Position numbers and translations under genes: made by a program. The notes under the pieces are model-generated. The model was not told where the DNA came from. It did no database searches and saw nothing but the letters and a program-made list of their open reading frames with translations. Source: Leifsonia sp040686855 (GTDB lineage Bacteria; Actinomycetota; Actinomycetes; Actinomycetales; Microbacteriaceae). Taken from it: a stretch of DNA of 64,000 bases. Where the stretch lies: positions 992,001 through 1,056,000 of the forward strand of contig NZ_JBFBOG010000001.1 of assembly GCF_040686855.1 (NCBI RefSeq), given 5' to 3'. Every line of letters starts with the position of its first letter. The first letter of the stretch is position 1. Positions 16,992-27,003 of the stretch are shown piece by piece.

Positions 16992-17246
16992 ATGAGCCTC
17001 GGCGCAGGAATCTTCCTCGTCGTGGTGGGCGCGATCCTCGCGTTCGCCCTGAACCTCCAGGTCGGCTGGATCGACCTGCACCTGGTGGGCTACATCCTGA
17101 TGGTGGCCGGCGTCATCGGCATCATCATCGGGATCGTGCTGCTCACCCGGCGTCGCACCTCCGTCGCCACCACCCGCACGGCCGTCGATCCTGCGACGGG
17201 CGAGCGCGTGACGCGCCGGACGGGCGAGTCGGACGACATCGTCTGA
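16992..17246 (+). CDS. DUF6458-family small membrane protein
   Basis: An 84-residue protein with two transmembrane helices (about 5-22 and 31-51), separated by GWIDLHLVGY, and a basic cytoplasmic tail with RRRTSVATTRTAVDP. This arrangement, with the conserved W-I-D-L motif, matches the DUF6458 family of actinobacteria. AGGAGG lies 6 nt before ATG. Function unknown. The gene is followed by a strong hairpin terminator, and the 54-residue membrane protein gene precedes it in the same transcript. Confidence 0.82.
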   Translation: MSLGAGIFLVVVGAILAFALNLQVGWIDLHLVGYILMVAGVIGIIIGIVLLTRRRTSVATTRTAVDPATGERVTRRTGESDDIV

Positions 17247-17265
17247 CGCCTCTTCCCTCTCGGAT

Positions 17266-17307
17266 ACGACGAAGCCCCCGTGCTATGCGGCACGGGGGCT
17301 TCGTCGT
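17266..17307. terminator. bidirectional intrinsic terminator
   Basis: A perfect 18-bp stem (17266-17283 with 17290-17307) with a 6-nt loop and a GC-rich CCCCCGTGC core lies between the convergent DUF6458 and decarboxylase genes. T-tracts are weak, as usual in high-GC genomes. Confidence 0.88.
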
Positions 17308-17328
17308 CTCGCGGTCGAGGGCGCTGCG

Positions 17329-18717
17329 TCACTCCATGGTGTCGAGGATGCCGACCAGGTCGTCGAAGGTCGTCAGCGGGTTGAGCACCGCGAAGCGCGT
17401 GTTCGGACGGCCGGCGTGCGAGCTCGGGGTCACGAACGCGCGCTGGTCCTCCAGGAGCCGCGCGGACCAGACCGCGTAGTCCTCCTTGGTCCAGCCCTCG
17501 CGCTCGAAGACCACGACCGACAGCTGCGGGTGGCGCACGAGCCGGAAGCCGTCGCGCCGCTCGATCTCCTCGGCGATCTGCCCGGCCAGGCGGATGGAGG
17601 CGGTCACCGCATCGCGGTACGCCGCGGCGCCGTGCGAGGCGAGCGAGAACCAGAACGGAAGGCCGCGCGCGCGCCGGGTGAGGTGCGCCGCGTAGTCCGA
17701 CGGGCTCCACTCGGTGTTCTCGGTCAGCGTGTCCAGGTACTCGGCGTGCTGTGTGTGCGCGCGGCGGCCCGCCTCGGGGTCGCGGTAGATCAGAGCGCAG
17801 GCGTCGAACGGCGCGAACAGCCACTTGTGCGGGTCCACGATGACCGAGTCGGCGTGCTCGACGCCGGCGAAGCGGTGCCGGGCGAGCGGGGACAGCATCC
17901 CCGCTAGGCCGTAGGCGCCGTCGACGTGCAGCCAGAACGAGAACTCCGACTTCAGGGCCGCGACCGACGCGATGTCGTCGACGATGCCGAAGTTGGTGGA
18001 CCCGCCGGTCGCGACGACCGCGAACACCGCGTCTCCGTACTCCTCGAGCGCCGGCCGGACGGCGTCGCCGGTGAGGACGCCCGACTCGCCGGGCGAGACC
18101 GCCACGACGTCCACATCCATCACCCGGGCGGCCGAGGACACCGAGGAGTGGGCCTCCGAGCTGCAGACGATCACCCAGCGGCCGGCCGGGTTGCCGCGCT
18201 CGGTGCGGGCTGCGTCGCGGGCGGCGACCAGCGCGGACAGGTTGCCCAGCGTCCCACCCTGCACGAACACGCCGCCGGCGGTCGACGGGAGCCCGAACTC
18301 GGCGGCCAGCCAGGACAGCACCTGGTTCTCGGCGTACACGGCACCGGATCCCTCCAGCCACGACCCGCCGTACACGGCGCTGGCCGAGACGACGAGGTCG
18401 AAGGCGGTGGCGGCCTTGGTCGGCGCGGTGGGGATGAAGGAGAGGTATCGGGGGTGGTCGGTCGTGATGCAGGCCGGCGCGAGGACGTGCTCGAAGAGGG
18501 CGAGGGCGCGTTCGGCGCCGATGCCGGTCTCCGACACGGTCTGGCCGGCCAGTCGGCGCAGCTCGAACTCGGGCAGCGGCTTGTCGAGCGGGGTGACCTC
18601 GCTCAGGATGCGGCGGCGCGAGTAATCGAGCACGAGGTCGACGAGCTCCCGGGTCTCCGGGGTGACGGCGTGCATCCGCTCATGGAGCTGGGCGGCGGGC
18701 TTCTGGGTCTGGGTCAT
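17329..18717 (-). CDS. PLP-dependent group II amino-acid decarboxylase
   Basis: A 462-residue aspartate-aminotransferase-fold decarboxylase of the aromatic-L-amino-acid/diaminobutyrate decarboxylase family. The PLP Lys is in VDPHKWLFAPFDACAL; HVDGAYG holds the Asp that pairs with the pyridine nitrogen; GGTLGNLSAL binds phosphate. It would remove CO2 from an amino acid to give the amine. Substrate (aromatic amino acid, glutamate or diaminobutyrate) is not decidable from the motifs alone. ATG at 18717 has GGAGGA directly upstream. Ends in a shared bidirectional terminator. Confidence 0.88.
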   Translation of the reverse strand: MTQTQKPAAQLHERMHAVTPETRELVDLVLDYSRRRILSEVTPLDKPLPEFELRRLAGQTVSETGIGAERALALFEHVLAPACITTDHPRYLSFIPTAPTKAATAFDLVVSASAVYGGSWLEGSGAVYAENQVLSWLAAEFGLPSTAGGVFVQGGTLGNLSALVAARDAARTERGNPAGRWVIVCSSEAHSSVSSAARVMDVDVVAVSPGESGVLTGDAVRPALEEYGDAVFAVVATGGSTNFGIVDDIASVAALKSEFSFWLHVDGAYGLAGMLSPLARHRFAGVEHADSVIVDPHKWLFAPFDACALIYRDPEAGRRAHTQHAEYLDTLTENTEWSPSDYAAHLTRRARGLPFWFSLASHGAAAYRDAVTASIRLAGQIAEEIERRDGFRLVRHPQLSVVVFEREGWTKEDYAVWSARLLEDQRAFVTPSSHAGRPNTRFAVLNPLTTFDDLVGILDTME

Positions 18718-18856
18718 GCTTCCTCCGACCGCAATGCTTTCACACGGATCGAGCATGCGTTTGGCGCTGCACGCACGAATCTTGCGTCGTATGCCCACCC
18801 GCGCCGATAATGCGCGCGAAGTCCTGTCGGGACGCGCGTTCTGCTACGTTCGAGCG

Positions 18857-19732
18857 GTGAGCGACACACCCGCCGCGGACATCCGCACCGACGCCGCCCT
18901 GGTCGAGAGGCTGGTCGCCGAGCAGCATCCGGATCTCATCGCGCCGCTGCGGCTCGTCTCCGACGGGTGGGACAACCAGCTCTACCGCCTCGGCGACCGG
19001 CTCGCGGTCCGCGTGCCGCGCCGGGAGGTCGCGGCGCACCTGATCGAGCACGAGCAGGAGCAGCTTCCGGGCATCGCGGCGCGCGTGTCGGTGCCGGTCC
19101 CCGTCCCGGTGCGGGTGGGCGTCCCGTCGGAGACCTTCCCGTGGCCGTGGAGCGTCGTCGAATGGTTCGACGGGACCGACGGCGCGTCGGTGGACGCGGA
19201 GGCGCGCGCCGGGTTGGCTGCGCCGCTCGCGCGCTTCGTCGGCGAGCTCGCGGTGCCCGCACCGGACGCTCCGCGCAATCCGGTGCGCGGCGTCCCGCTC
19301 GCATCCCGGCACGACGCGGTCCGGCTGCGCCTGCGGTCCCTCGCCGGCCGGATGGAGGTGGCCCACCTGGAGCAGGCCTGGCGCGAGGCGCTGGACGCGC
19401 CCGCCTGGGACGGTCCGCCCATCCTGCTGCACGGGGACCTCCATCCCGGCAACCTGCTGCTCGCCGACGACGGGGGACTCGAAGCCGTGGTCGACTTCGG
19501 GGACGTCACCTCCGGCGATCCCGCGACCGACCTGGCGACCGCGTGGCTCACCTTCGACGCCGAGGCGCGAGAGGCCTTCCGGCAGGCACTGCCGGTGGCG
19601 CCGGATGCCGCCACCTGGCTGCGCGCCCGCGGCTGGGCGGTGGCGATGTCGTCCGCCCTGGCCACCGCGTCCGACGACAACCCGCGGATGGCGGCGCTTG
19701 CCCGGCACGCCCTCCAGCAGTTCGCGGAGTGA
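18857..19732 (+). CDS. aminoglycoside phosphotransferase (APH) family protein
   Basis: A 291-residue APH/choline-kinase-like protein. The Brenner motif is LLHGDLHPGNLLL with the catalytic Asp, and the Mg-binding motif follows as VVDFGDVTSGDPATDLA. The N-terminal lobe has WDNQLYRLGDRLAVRVPR, the nucleotide-binding strands. Family members phosphorylate aminoglycosides, macrolides or small metabolites; a chromosomal stand-alone copy like this is not evidence for resistance. GTG at 18857 starts the protein near the first helix; a longer upstream reading has no support. Divergent from the decarboxylase gene. Confidence 0.85.
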   Translation: MSDTPAADIRTDAALVERLVAEQHPDLIAPLRLVSDGWDNQLYRLGDRLAVRVPRREVAAHLIEHEQEQLPGIAARVSVPVPVPVRVGVPSETFPWPWSVVEWFDGTDGASVDAEARAGLAAPLARFVGELAVPAPDAPRNPVRGVPLASRHDAVRLRLRSLAGRMEVAHLEQAWREALDAPAWDGPPILLHGDLHPGNLLLADDGGLEAVVDFGDVTSGDPATDLATAWLTFDAEAREAFRQALPVAPDAATWLRARGWAVAMSSALATASDDNPRMAALARHALQQFAE

Positions 19733-19739
19733 GCCCCGG

Positions 19740-20072
19740 CTACAGCCCGTGCTCGCGCGTGCTGCCGACGACCTGCTGACCGTCCTCGTCGACGGCGATC
19801 AGGCCGCTCGAGCTGGCGGCGGCCGCCGCAAGGCGCTCCATCCAGTCGCGGTCGAGCGCCGGCGGCCGGGACCCGCTGTACCGGAAGCGGAGCGGGATGG
19901 ACGGGTCGATCCAGATCGTGGTGCGCCCGTCTCCGTTGTCGGGCGACTCGCGCCAGCTCAGCGCGAAGGACTCCTTGCGTCTCAGCTTTGACACGATAAC
20001 GACCTCGAGGTGGGCCAGCACCCGATCGTCGAACGAGATCTGCGTGCTGCTGTCGTAGACCATGAAACCCAT
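19740..20072 (-). CDS. DUF7882-type small protein of Microbacteriaceae
   Basis: A 110-residue protein starting MGFMVYDSSTQISFDDRVLA, with HLEVVIVSKLRRKESFALSW and WIDPSIPLRFRYSGSRPPAL following. This layout matches small proteins common in Microbacteriaceae that databases often name ATP-dependent DNA ligase; no nucleotidyltransferase KxDG motif is present, so that label is not supported here. GGAGG lies 5 nt before ATG 20072, which decides the start over a longer reading. Monocistronic, tail-to-tail with the phosphotransferase gene. Function unknown; the family assignment is from recognition, not a search. Confidence 0.65.
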   Translation of the reverse strand: MGFMVYDSSTQISFDDRVLAHLEVVIVSKLRRKESFALSWRESPDNGDGRTTIWIDPSIPLRFRYSGSRPPALDRDWMERLAAAAASSSGLIAVDEDGQQVVGSTREHGL

Positions 20073-20149
20073 CGGGACCTCCACGCACACCGTACCGCGG
20101 CGGGTTCGAAACGGAGGAGTCCGGAACCGACACACCGCCGAACGTGCGA

Positions 20150-20195
20150 AAACGGAGGAGTCCGCGCCCCAGTCGGGCCGCGGACTCCTCCGTTT
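20150..20195 (-). terminator. intrinsic terminator of the aldehyde dehydrogenase gene
   Basis: A perfect 17-bp stem (20150-20166 with 20179-20195) around a 12-nt loop. Read on the minus strand it ends in CCGTTTT, a T-run suited to termination just beyond the dehydrogenase stop at 20206. The arm sequence ACGGAGGAGTCCG also occurs as a direct copy at 20107-20123. Confidence 0.88.
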
Positions 20196-20205
20196 CAGAG
20201 CGTGG

Positions 20206-21579
20206 TTACCAGTCGTTCCCCACGCGGATCAGCTTCTTGTTGACGAACTCGTCGGCGCCGAAGCGGCCGAGCTCACGGCCGGAGCCGGAGCGCTTCACGC
20301 CGCCGAACGGCAGCTCCGCGCCGTCGGCCAGCACGACGTTCACGAAGACCATGCCGGCCTCGATGCGGTCGGCAACGCGGGACGCCTGGTCCTTGTCGGT
20401 CGTGTAGAGGTACGAGCCGAGGCCGAACGGGGTGTCGTTCGCGATGCGGACCGCGTCATCCTCGTCCTTCGCGCGGAACACCTGGGCGACCGGGCCGAAG
20501 AACTCCTCCTTCGACGCCGGGTTCTCCGGGGTCACGTCCGTCAGAACGGTGGTCTCGAAGAACGCGCCGTTGCGGCCGCCGCCGCGCACCAGCGTGGCGC
20601 CGTTCTCGACCGCGCGCTTGACCTGCTCGTCCAGGTTCTTCGCCGCCTTCAGAGACGAGAGCGGGCCGAGCGCGGAGTCCTCGCTCGTCGGGTCGGACGC
20701 CTCCACCTCCGCCAGCTTCTCGGTGAATTTCGACAGGAACGAGTCGTACAGGCCGTCGATCACGACGAACCGCTTGGCGGCGTTGCAGGACTGGCCCGAG
20801 TTGTCGAGGCGCGCGTCCACGGCGTTCTGCACGGCCGCGTCCAGGTCGTCCGTGGAGAGCAGGATGAACGGGTCAGAGCCGCCGAGTTCGAGCACGACCT
20901 TCTTCAGGTTGCGGCCCGCGATCTCGGCGACCTTCGCACCGGCGCGCTCGGAGCCCGTCAGCGAGACGCCCTGGACCCGCGGGTCGGCGATCACGGTCTC
21001 GATCTGCGGGTGGCTCGCGTAGATGTTGACGTAGGCGCCCTCGGGGAAGCCCGCGTCGAGGAAGATCTGCTGGATGGCCGCGGCCGACTCCGGGCACTGC
21101 TCCGCGTGCTTCAGCAGGATGGTGTTGCCGATCACCAGGTTCGGTCCGGCGAAGCGGGCCACCTGGTAGTAGGGGAAGTTCCAGGGCATGATGCCCAGCA
21201 GCACGCCGAGCGCCGAGCGGCGGACGACCGCGGAGCCGTCGCCGTCGAGCAACTGGATCGGCTCGTCCTTCAGGAACTCGTCCGCGTGGTCCGCGTAGTA
21301 CTCGTAGATCGCACCGGCGAAGTCGACCTCGGCGAGCGCCTGCTCGACCGGCTTGCCCATCTCGAGGACGATGATGTCCGCCAGCTGCTGCCGGCGCTCC
21401 ACGTGCAGCTCGCCGACGCGGCGGATGAGCGCGGCGCGCTCCTGCCCAGTGGTTGAGCGCGACCAGGTGCGGAAGACGCTGTCGGCGGCGGCGATCGCGG
21501 CCTGCAGGTCCTCGTCGCTGATGGTGTCGAAGGTCTTGACCGTCTCGCCGGTGGCGGGGTTGGTCACGGCGTAGCTCAT
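20206..21579 (-). CDS. NAD(P)-dependent aldehyde / succinate-semialdehyde dehydrogenase
   Basis: A 457-residue aldehyde dehydrogenase. The catalytic Glu is in VLELGGSDPFILL and the catalytic Cys in DNSGQSCNAAKRFVV; PWNFPYYQ and GSERAGAKVAEIAG mark the cofactor fold. The KRSGSGRELG C-terminal motif and overall similarity fit the succinate-semialdehyde dehydrogenase (GabD/Sad) group. It would oxidise succinate semialdehyde or a similar aldehyde to the acid. ATG at 21579 is preceded by GAGGAGCG. Monocistronic with its own terminator; no gabT is adjacent. Confidence 0.88.
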   Translation of the reverse strand: MSYAVTNPATGETVKTFDTISDEDLQAAIAAADSVFRTWSRSTTGQERAALIRRVGELHVERRQQLADIIVLEMGKPVEQALAEVDFAGAIYEYYADHADEFLKDEPIQLLDGDGSAVVRRSALGVLLGIMPWNFPYYQVARFAGPNLVIGNTILLKHAEQCPESAAAIQQIFLDAGFPEGAYVNIYASHPQIETVIADPRVQGVSLTGSERAGAKVAEIAGRNLKKVVLELGGSDPFILLSTDDLDAAVQNAVDARLDNSGQSCNAAKRFVVIDGLYDSFLSKFTEKLAEVEASDPTSEDSALGPLSSLKAAKNLDEQVKRAVENGATLVRGGGRNGAFFETTVLTDVTPENPASKEEFFGPVAQVFRAKDEDDAVRIANDTPFGLGSYLYTTDKDQASRVADRIEAGMVFVNVVLADGAELPFGGVKRSGSGRELGRFGADEFVNKKLIRVGNDW

Positions 21580-21791
21580 GTCGCTCCTCTTCTTCGCTGA
21601 ACGGGTCTGGCCCAGTGTCGAGAATACGGGGTCCACAGGGGTTGCGGATCGCCACCTCGTCCACGAGCAGCGCAGAGCGCCGACACGGCGTACACCCACC
21701 TTCACGGGTGTCGGCCTACGAGCCCGCTCAGAAACGATTGCCTTCCCGCAAGCGGCGCGTTCAATGGGCGGCACATGAAGGAGGCGAAGCA

Positions 21792-22247
21792 ATGACGCGC
21801 ACCCGAGCGCGCACCGCGGTCCACGGGATCGACCGGATGGTGCGCAACGTCGAGACCGGCCGCTTCGAACGGTCGCTCTCGGCGCTGACCGCGGCGGGGT
21901 CGCTGGTCACCGCCGCCGAGATCTACTTCGAGCACGACAAGGCGAGCTTCGGCAACCCGTGGATGTGGGCGCCGGTCGTCCTCGGCCCGGTCGGAGCCAT
22001 CGCCGGAGTCGCGGGGGTGTTCAGCACGCGCGCCGCCAAGACCCTCCTGCCCGTCGCCGCCGCCACGATCGTCGCGAACGGCCTGCAGGGGACCTACCTG
22101 CACGCTCGCGGCATCGGCCAGAAACCGGGAGGCTGGCGCAACCTCCGCTACAACATCGAGATGGGACCGCCCCTGCTGGCGCCGCTCCTGGTGACGATGG
22201 TCGGCGGGATGGGACTGCTCGCCGCGATCCTGAGGCGGGAGAGGTGA
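21792..22247 (+). CDS. small membrane protein preceding a dehydrogenase operon
   Basis: A 151-residue protein not assigned to a known family. After a basic N-terminus (MTRTRARTAVHGIDRMVRNV) there are four predicted hydrophobic segments at about 30-46, 56-77, 81-97 and 125-146. AAGGAGG lies upstream of ATG 21792. Its stop overlaps the GTG of the subunit-3-like gene (GTGA), tying it to the gluconate-dehydrogenase-like pair. It could be a membrane anchor for that complex, which is inference from the operon alone. Confidence 0.72.
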   Translation: MTRTRARTAVHGIDRMVRNVETGRFERSLSALTAAGSLVTAAEIYFEHDKASFGNPWMWAPVVLGPVGAIAGVAGVFSTRAAKTLLPVAAATIVANGLQGTYLHARGIGQKPGGWRNLRYNIEMGPPLLAPLLVTMVGGMGLLAAILRRER

Positions 22248-22887
22248 GCACGCCTCCCGTCCAGCGCGGGACGTCCGCGCCCGTCCGCTTCCCCGGGTTC
22301 CGGGTGCTCGACCAGGCGGACCGCTGGGACGACGCCACCCGCTCGGTCGTCCTCGCCCGGGTCGGCCGCCCGGCTGACATCCGCTTCTTCGACCTGGCCG
22401 AGCAGGCGGCGGCCACCGCGCTGTTCGACGAGCTGCTCGACCAGGAGGGTGACGGCCGTGTCCCGATCACCGCACTGGTGGACGCACGGCTGGCCGAGAG
22501 CCAGACCGACGGCTGGCACTACGACAGCATGCCGACGGACGCCGATGCGTGGCGTCTCACCCTCGCCGCGCTGGATGACGATGCCCGGGAGGCCAACGGC
22601 TGCACCTTCGCCGAATGCGACCGTGGCGCGCGCCGCGCCCTGCTGGAGACGATCCGCACCGGCGACGGCGACTGGCGCGGCTTCCACCGCGGTCAGGTCT
22701 GGAGTCTGTGGACGCGCTACGCGTGCACCGCCTTCTACAGCCACCCGGACGCCTGGGACGAGATCGGCTTCGACGGTCCGGCGTATCCGCGCGGCTACAA
22801 GAACCTCGGTGTCGACAAGCGCGAGCCCTTCGAGGTCGCCGACGCGCATCCCGCCGAGCTGCCCGCGACCCGAGTCGGGGGAGGATC

Positions 22888-22891
<4 letters not shown>
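22244..22891 (+). CDS. gluconate 2-dehydrogenase subunit 3-like protein
   Basis: A 215-residue protein with the subunit-3 pattern: FDLAEQAAATALFDELLDQ near residue 45, WRGFHRGQVWSLWTRYACTAFYSHPDAWDEIGF in the second half (quoted in part: WTRYACTAFYSHPDAWDEIG), and PAYPRGYKNLGVD close to the end. In known enzymes this small subunit accompanies a GMC-type flavoprotein and usually bears a Tat signal; none is visible here. Overlaps both neighbours by 4 bp (GTGA at each end), so tightly coupled with the GMC gene. Confidence 0.82.
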
Positions 22892-24522
<1,631 letters not shown>

Positions 24523-24526
24523 CGAC

Positions 24527-26347
24527 ATGGCGACAACGGTCAGCGAGTTCGTGATCGGACGGCTCCGGGAGTGGGGCGTGCGACGCGTCTTCGGCTACCC
24601 CGGTGACGGGATCGGCGAGTTCGACGGGATGCTCGGCAAAGCGGAGCGCGCGGGCGAGGGCCTGGAGTACATCCGCCCCACCCACGAGGAGATCTGTGCC
24701 TTCATGGCGACGGCCCACGCGAAATTCACCGGCGAGGTCGGCGTGTGCATCGCCACCTCCTCCCCCGGCGGCTTCCACCTGATGAACGGCCTCTATGACG
24801 CCAAGATGGACAACCAGCCGGTCGTCGCGATCGTCGGCCAGCAGGGACTGAACTCGTTCGGGACCTTCAACCAGCAGGAGAGCAACCTCGAGCAGGCCTT
24901 CTCCGACGTCGCAGCGTACGTGCAGACCATCGTGTCGCCCGAGCAGGCGCAGGCGGTGGTCGACACCGCTTTCCGCACCGCGATCACCCGGAAGCAGCCG
25001 TGCGTCATCATCCTGCCGCACGACGTGCAGGGGCTGAAGATGGCCGAGCCCGGGGCGGAGATGTGGGTCTCCCGCTCGAGCGCCGTGGCGCCGTCGACCG
25101 CGATCGCGCCTCCGCTCGAGCAGCTGCAGGCCGCCGCCGACATCATCAACGCGGGCGAGCGGGTCACCTTCCTGGTCGGCGCGGGCGCTGTGGGCGCGAC
25201 GGACGAGGTGCTGCAGGCGGCGCGGCTGTCCGGCGCCGGCGTCATCACCTCGCTACGCGGCAAGCAGGTGGTGCCCGGGGACATCCCGTTCCACACCCAG
25301 CAGGTCGGTCTGCTCGGTTCGCGGCCCAGCTACGACCAGATGCGGGAGTGCGACACCCTGGTGCTGCTCGGCACGAACTACCCGTACGGCCAGTTCCTGC
25401 CGGAGACGGGACAAGCGCGGGGCGTCCAGATCGACGTCCGACCGGAGCAGCTGGGCCTGCGCTATCCCACCGAGGTCAGCATCTGGGCGGACGTGAAGAC
25501 GGCCCTCGCGGGCCTCCTCCCGCTGCTGCGCCAGAAGCAGGATCTGTCCTGGCAGGAGAAGGTCGCCGGGAAGATGCGCGACTGGGACGACGAGCTCGCC
25601 GCACAGGCGGACAAGCACTACGACGACGGCGTCAACCCGCGGAAGGTCTACGCCGAGCTGAACAAGCGCCTCCCCGCCGGCGCGATCGTCACCTGCGACG
25701 CCGGAACCACCGCCGACTGGTACGGCCACTACATCCGACTGCGCGAGGGCATGCGCGGCGACCTCTCCGGCCGGCTCGCCTCAATGCTCGCGTCCATGCC
25801 GTACGCCGAGGCGGCCAAGTTCGCCTTCCCCGACCGGACCGTGGTCTGCACCATCGGCGACGGCGCGTTCCAGATGCTCGGGATGAACGAGCTCATCACC
25901 CTCAAGAAGTACCTGTCGAGGTGGGACGACCCGACGTTCGTCGTGCTGGTCCTGCACAACGACGACCTCACCCAGGTCTCGTGGGAGATGCGGACCGAGG
26001 ACGGCAACCCCGTCTGGCCGACCTCGCAGGACGTCGAGTCGGTCGACTACGCGGGCTGGGCGCGCTTGCTGGGCTTCCAAGGCATCGCGGTCCATTCGGA
26101 CGACGAGATCGAGGCCGCCTGGGACACCGCCCTGGCGCACCGCGGCGTGACCGTGATCGACGCGTACACGGGCAAGAATATCCCGCCGCTGCCACCGCAC
26201 ATCACGTACGAGTTCGCGAAGAACACCGGTCTCGCCCTGCTGAAGGGCGACCCGAACGGCGTCGGCGCGATCAAGGATTCGGCGACGGCGCTGATCACCG
26301 AGGGCGTGGAGCGGGTGAAGGACGCGCTTCACCGTGATCGCGACTGA
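24527..26347 (+). CDS. thiamine-diphosphate enzyme, pyruvate oxidase/acetolactate-synthase-like
   Basis: A 606-residue ThDP-dependent enzyme of the POX/AHAS superfamily. The N-terminal PYR domain has the activating Glu in RPTHEEICAFMATAHAKFT; the middle domain follows; and the C-terminal PP domain carries IGDGAFQMLGMNELITLKKY with the Mg/ThDP Asp-Gly-Asp-type motif. The most similar characterised group is pyruvate oxidase (acetate or acetyl-phosphate forming), but carboligases share the fold. AAGGAG lies 8 nt before ATG 24527, 4 bp after the GMC stop, so it is the fourth gene of the operon. The insertion of an oxidase-like enzyme behind a GMC dehydrogenase suggests one oxidative pathway. Confidence 0.85.
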   Translation: MATTVSEFVIGRLREWGVRRVFGYPGDGIGEFDGMLGKAERAGEGLEYIRPTHEEICAFMATAHAKFTGEVGVCIATSSPGGFHLMNGLYDAKMDNQPVVAIVGQQGLNSFGTFNQQESNLEQAFSDVAAYVQTIVSPEQAQAVVDTAFRTAITRKQPCVIILPHDVQGLKMAEPGAEMWVSRSSAVAPSTAIAPPLEQLQAAADIINAGERVTFLVGAGAVGATDEVLQAARLSGAGVITSLRGKQVVPGDIPFHTQQVGLLGSRPSYDQMRECDTLVLLGTNYPYGQFLPETGQARGVQIDVRPEQLGLRYPTEVSIWADVKTALAGLLPLLRQKQDLSWQEKVAGKMRDWDDELAAQADKHYDDGVNPRKVYAELNKRLPAGAIVTCDAGTTADWYGHYIRLREGMRGDLSGRLASMLASMPYAEAAKFAFPDRTVVCTIGDGAFQMLGMNELITLKKYLSRWDDPTFVVLVLHNDDLTQVSWEMRTEDGNPVWPTSQDVESVDYAGWARLLGFQGIAVHSDDEIEAAWDTALAHRGVTVIDAYTGKNIPPLPPHITYEFAKNTGLALLKGDPNGVGAIKDSATALITEGVERVKDALHRDRD

Positions 26348-26365
26348 GGACGATAATTCGCGCAA

Positions 26366-26385
26366 GCGTTGCACGTTCGCAACGC
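26366..26385. promoter_or_regulatory. inverted repeat upstream of marR (probable operator)
   Basis: GCGTTGC-ACGTTC-GCAACGC is a perfect 7-bp inverted repeat with a 6-bp centre, 20 bp before the marR GTG. Position fits an autoregulatory MarR site. Confidence 0.6.
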
Positions 26386-26405
26386 ATCCACGGTAGAAAG
26401 GACGG

Positions 26406-26888
26406 GTGACCGACGAGGACCCGCTCGAGGCCGCCCTCCGCGCGGCGGACTTCCTGATGCACGTCGCCGCGCGCTCGGTGATGGAGGTCGACCACATCGT
26501 CACCTCGCCGCAGCTGCGCGTGCTCGTCTTCATCGCGACGCGCGGCCCGCAGAACCCGGGCGACGTGGCGACCGAGCTGGGCGTCCATCCCTCCAACGCC
26601 ACCCGCACGAGCGAGAAGCTGGTCCGCGCCGGCCTCATCGAACGCCAGGAGGACCCGACCGACCGCCGCTACGTGAAACTCACCCTGACGAAGGAGGGCG
26701 AGCGCCTGGTTGAACGGGTCATCGCCCACCGCCGCAACGCAGTCGCCGAGGTGCTGGCCGCGATGCCGGCGGACGAGCGGGAGGCGGCGGCGCGCGGCTT
26801 CGCCGCGTTCGCGACGGCGGCGGGGGTGCAGCCGTTCGAGGACGGGCGGTTCACGTTGGTGCTGCCAGCGGGGCGCGCGCACGCGTAG
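26406..26888 (+). CDS. MarR-family transcriptional regulator
   Basis: A 160-residue winged-helix regulator. HTH: PGDVATELGVHPSNATRTSE; wing: LIERQEDPTDRRYVKLTLT with the family DRRYVKLTLT signature. GTG at 26406 follows GAAAGGACGG. It lies 58 bp after the ThDP enzyme on the same strand; the dyad at 26366-26385 between them is a candidate operator. It marks the left edge of the lower-GC secretion locus, whose genes begin 115 bp later on the other strand; that 115-bp gap shows no tRNA, repeat or attachment site. Confidence 0.86.
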   Translation: MTDEDPLEAALRAADFLMHVAARSVMEVDHIVTSPQLRVLVFIATRGPQNPGDVATELGVHPSNATRTSEKLVRAGLIERQEDPTDRRYVKLTLTKEGERLVERVIAHRRNAVAEVLAAMPADEREAAARGFAAFATAAGVQPFEDGRFTLVLPAGRAHA

Positions 26889-27003
26889 ATGTGTGCGCAG
26901 GTATCAGCGGCCGAGCGATATTCGTCGTGCGGCGCCTAGCGCTGGAGGCTGCCGATAACGGAGCGGATTGCCGTCTCGCTCGACGCGCCGCCCAAGTCTC
27001 GCG

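Noticed and set aside
18857..19732. Aminoglycoside resistance gene
   Set aside because: Only the general APH fold is supported; chromosomal context without mobile elements gives no ground for a resistance call.
19740..20072. ATP-dependent DNA ligase annotation for the DUF7882-type protein
   Set aside because: The 110-residue protein has no KxDG active-site Lys motif or OB domain; the label is a common database carry-over.
26889..27003. Attachment site or tRNA at the left edge of the secretion block
   Set aside because: No tRNA cloverleaf, direct repeat or integrase could be found at either edge (26.9 kb or 40.2 kb).
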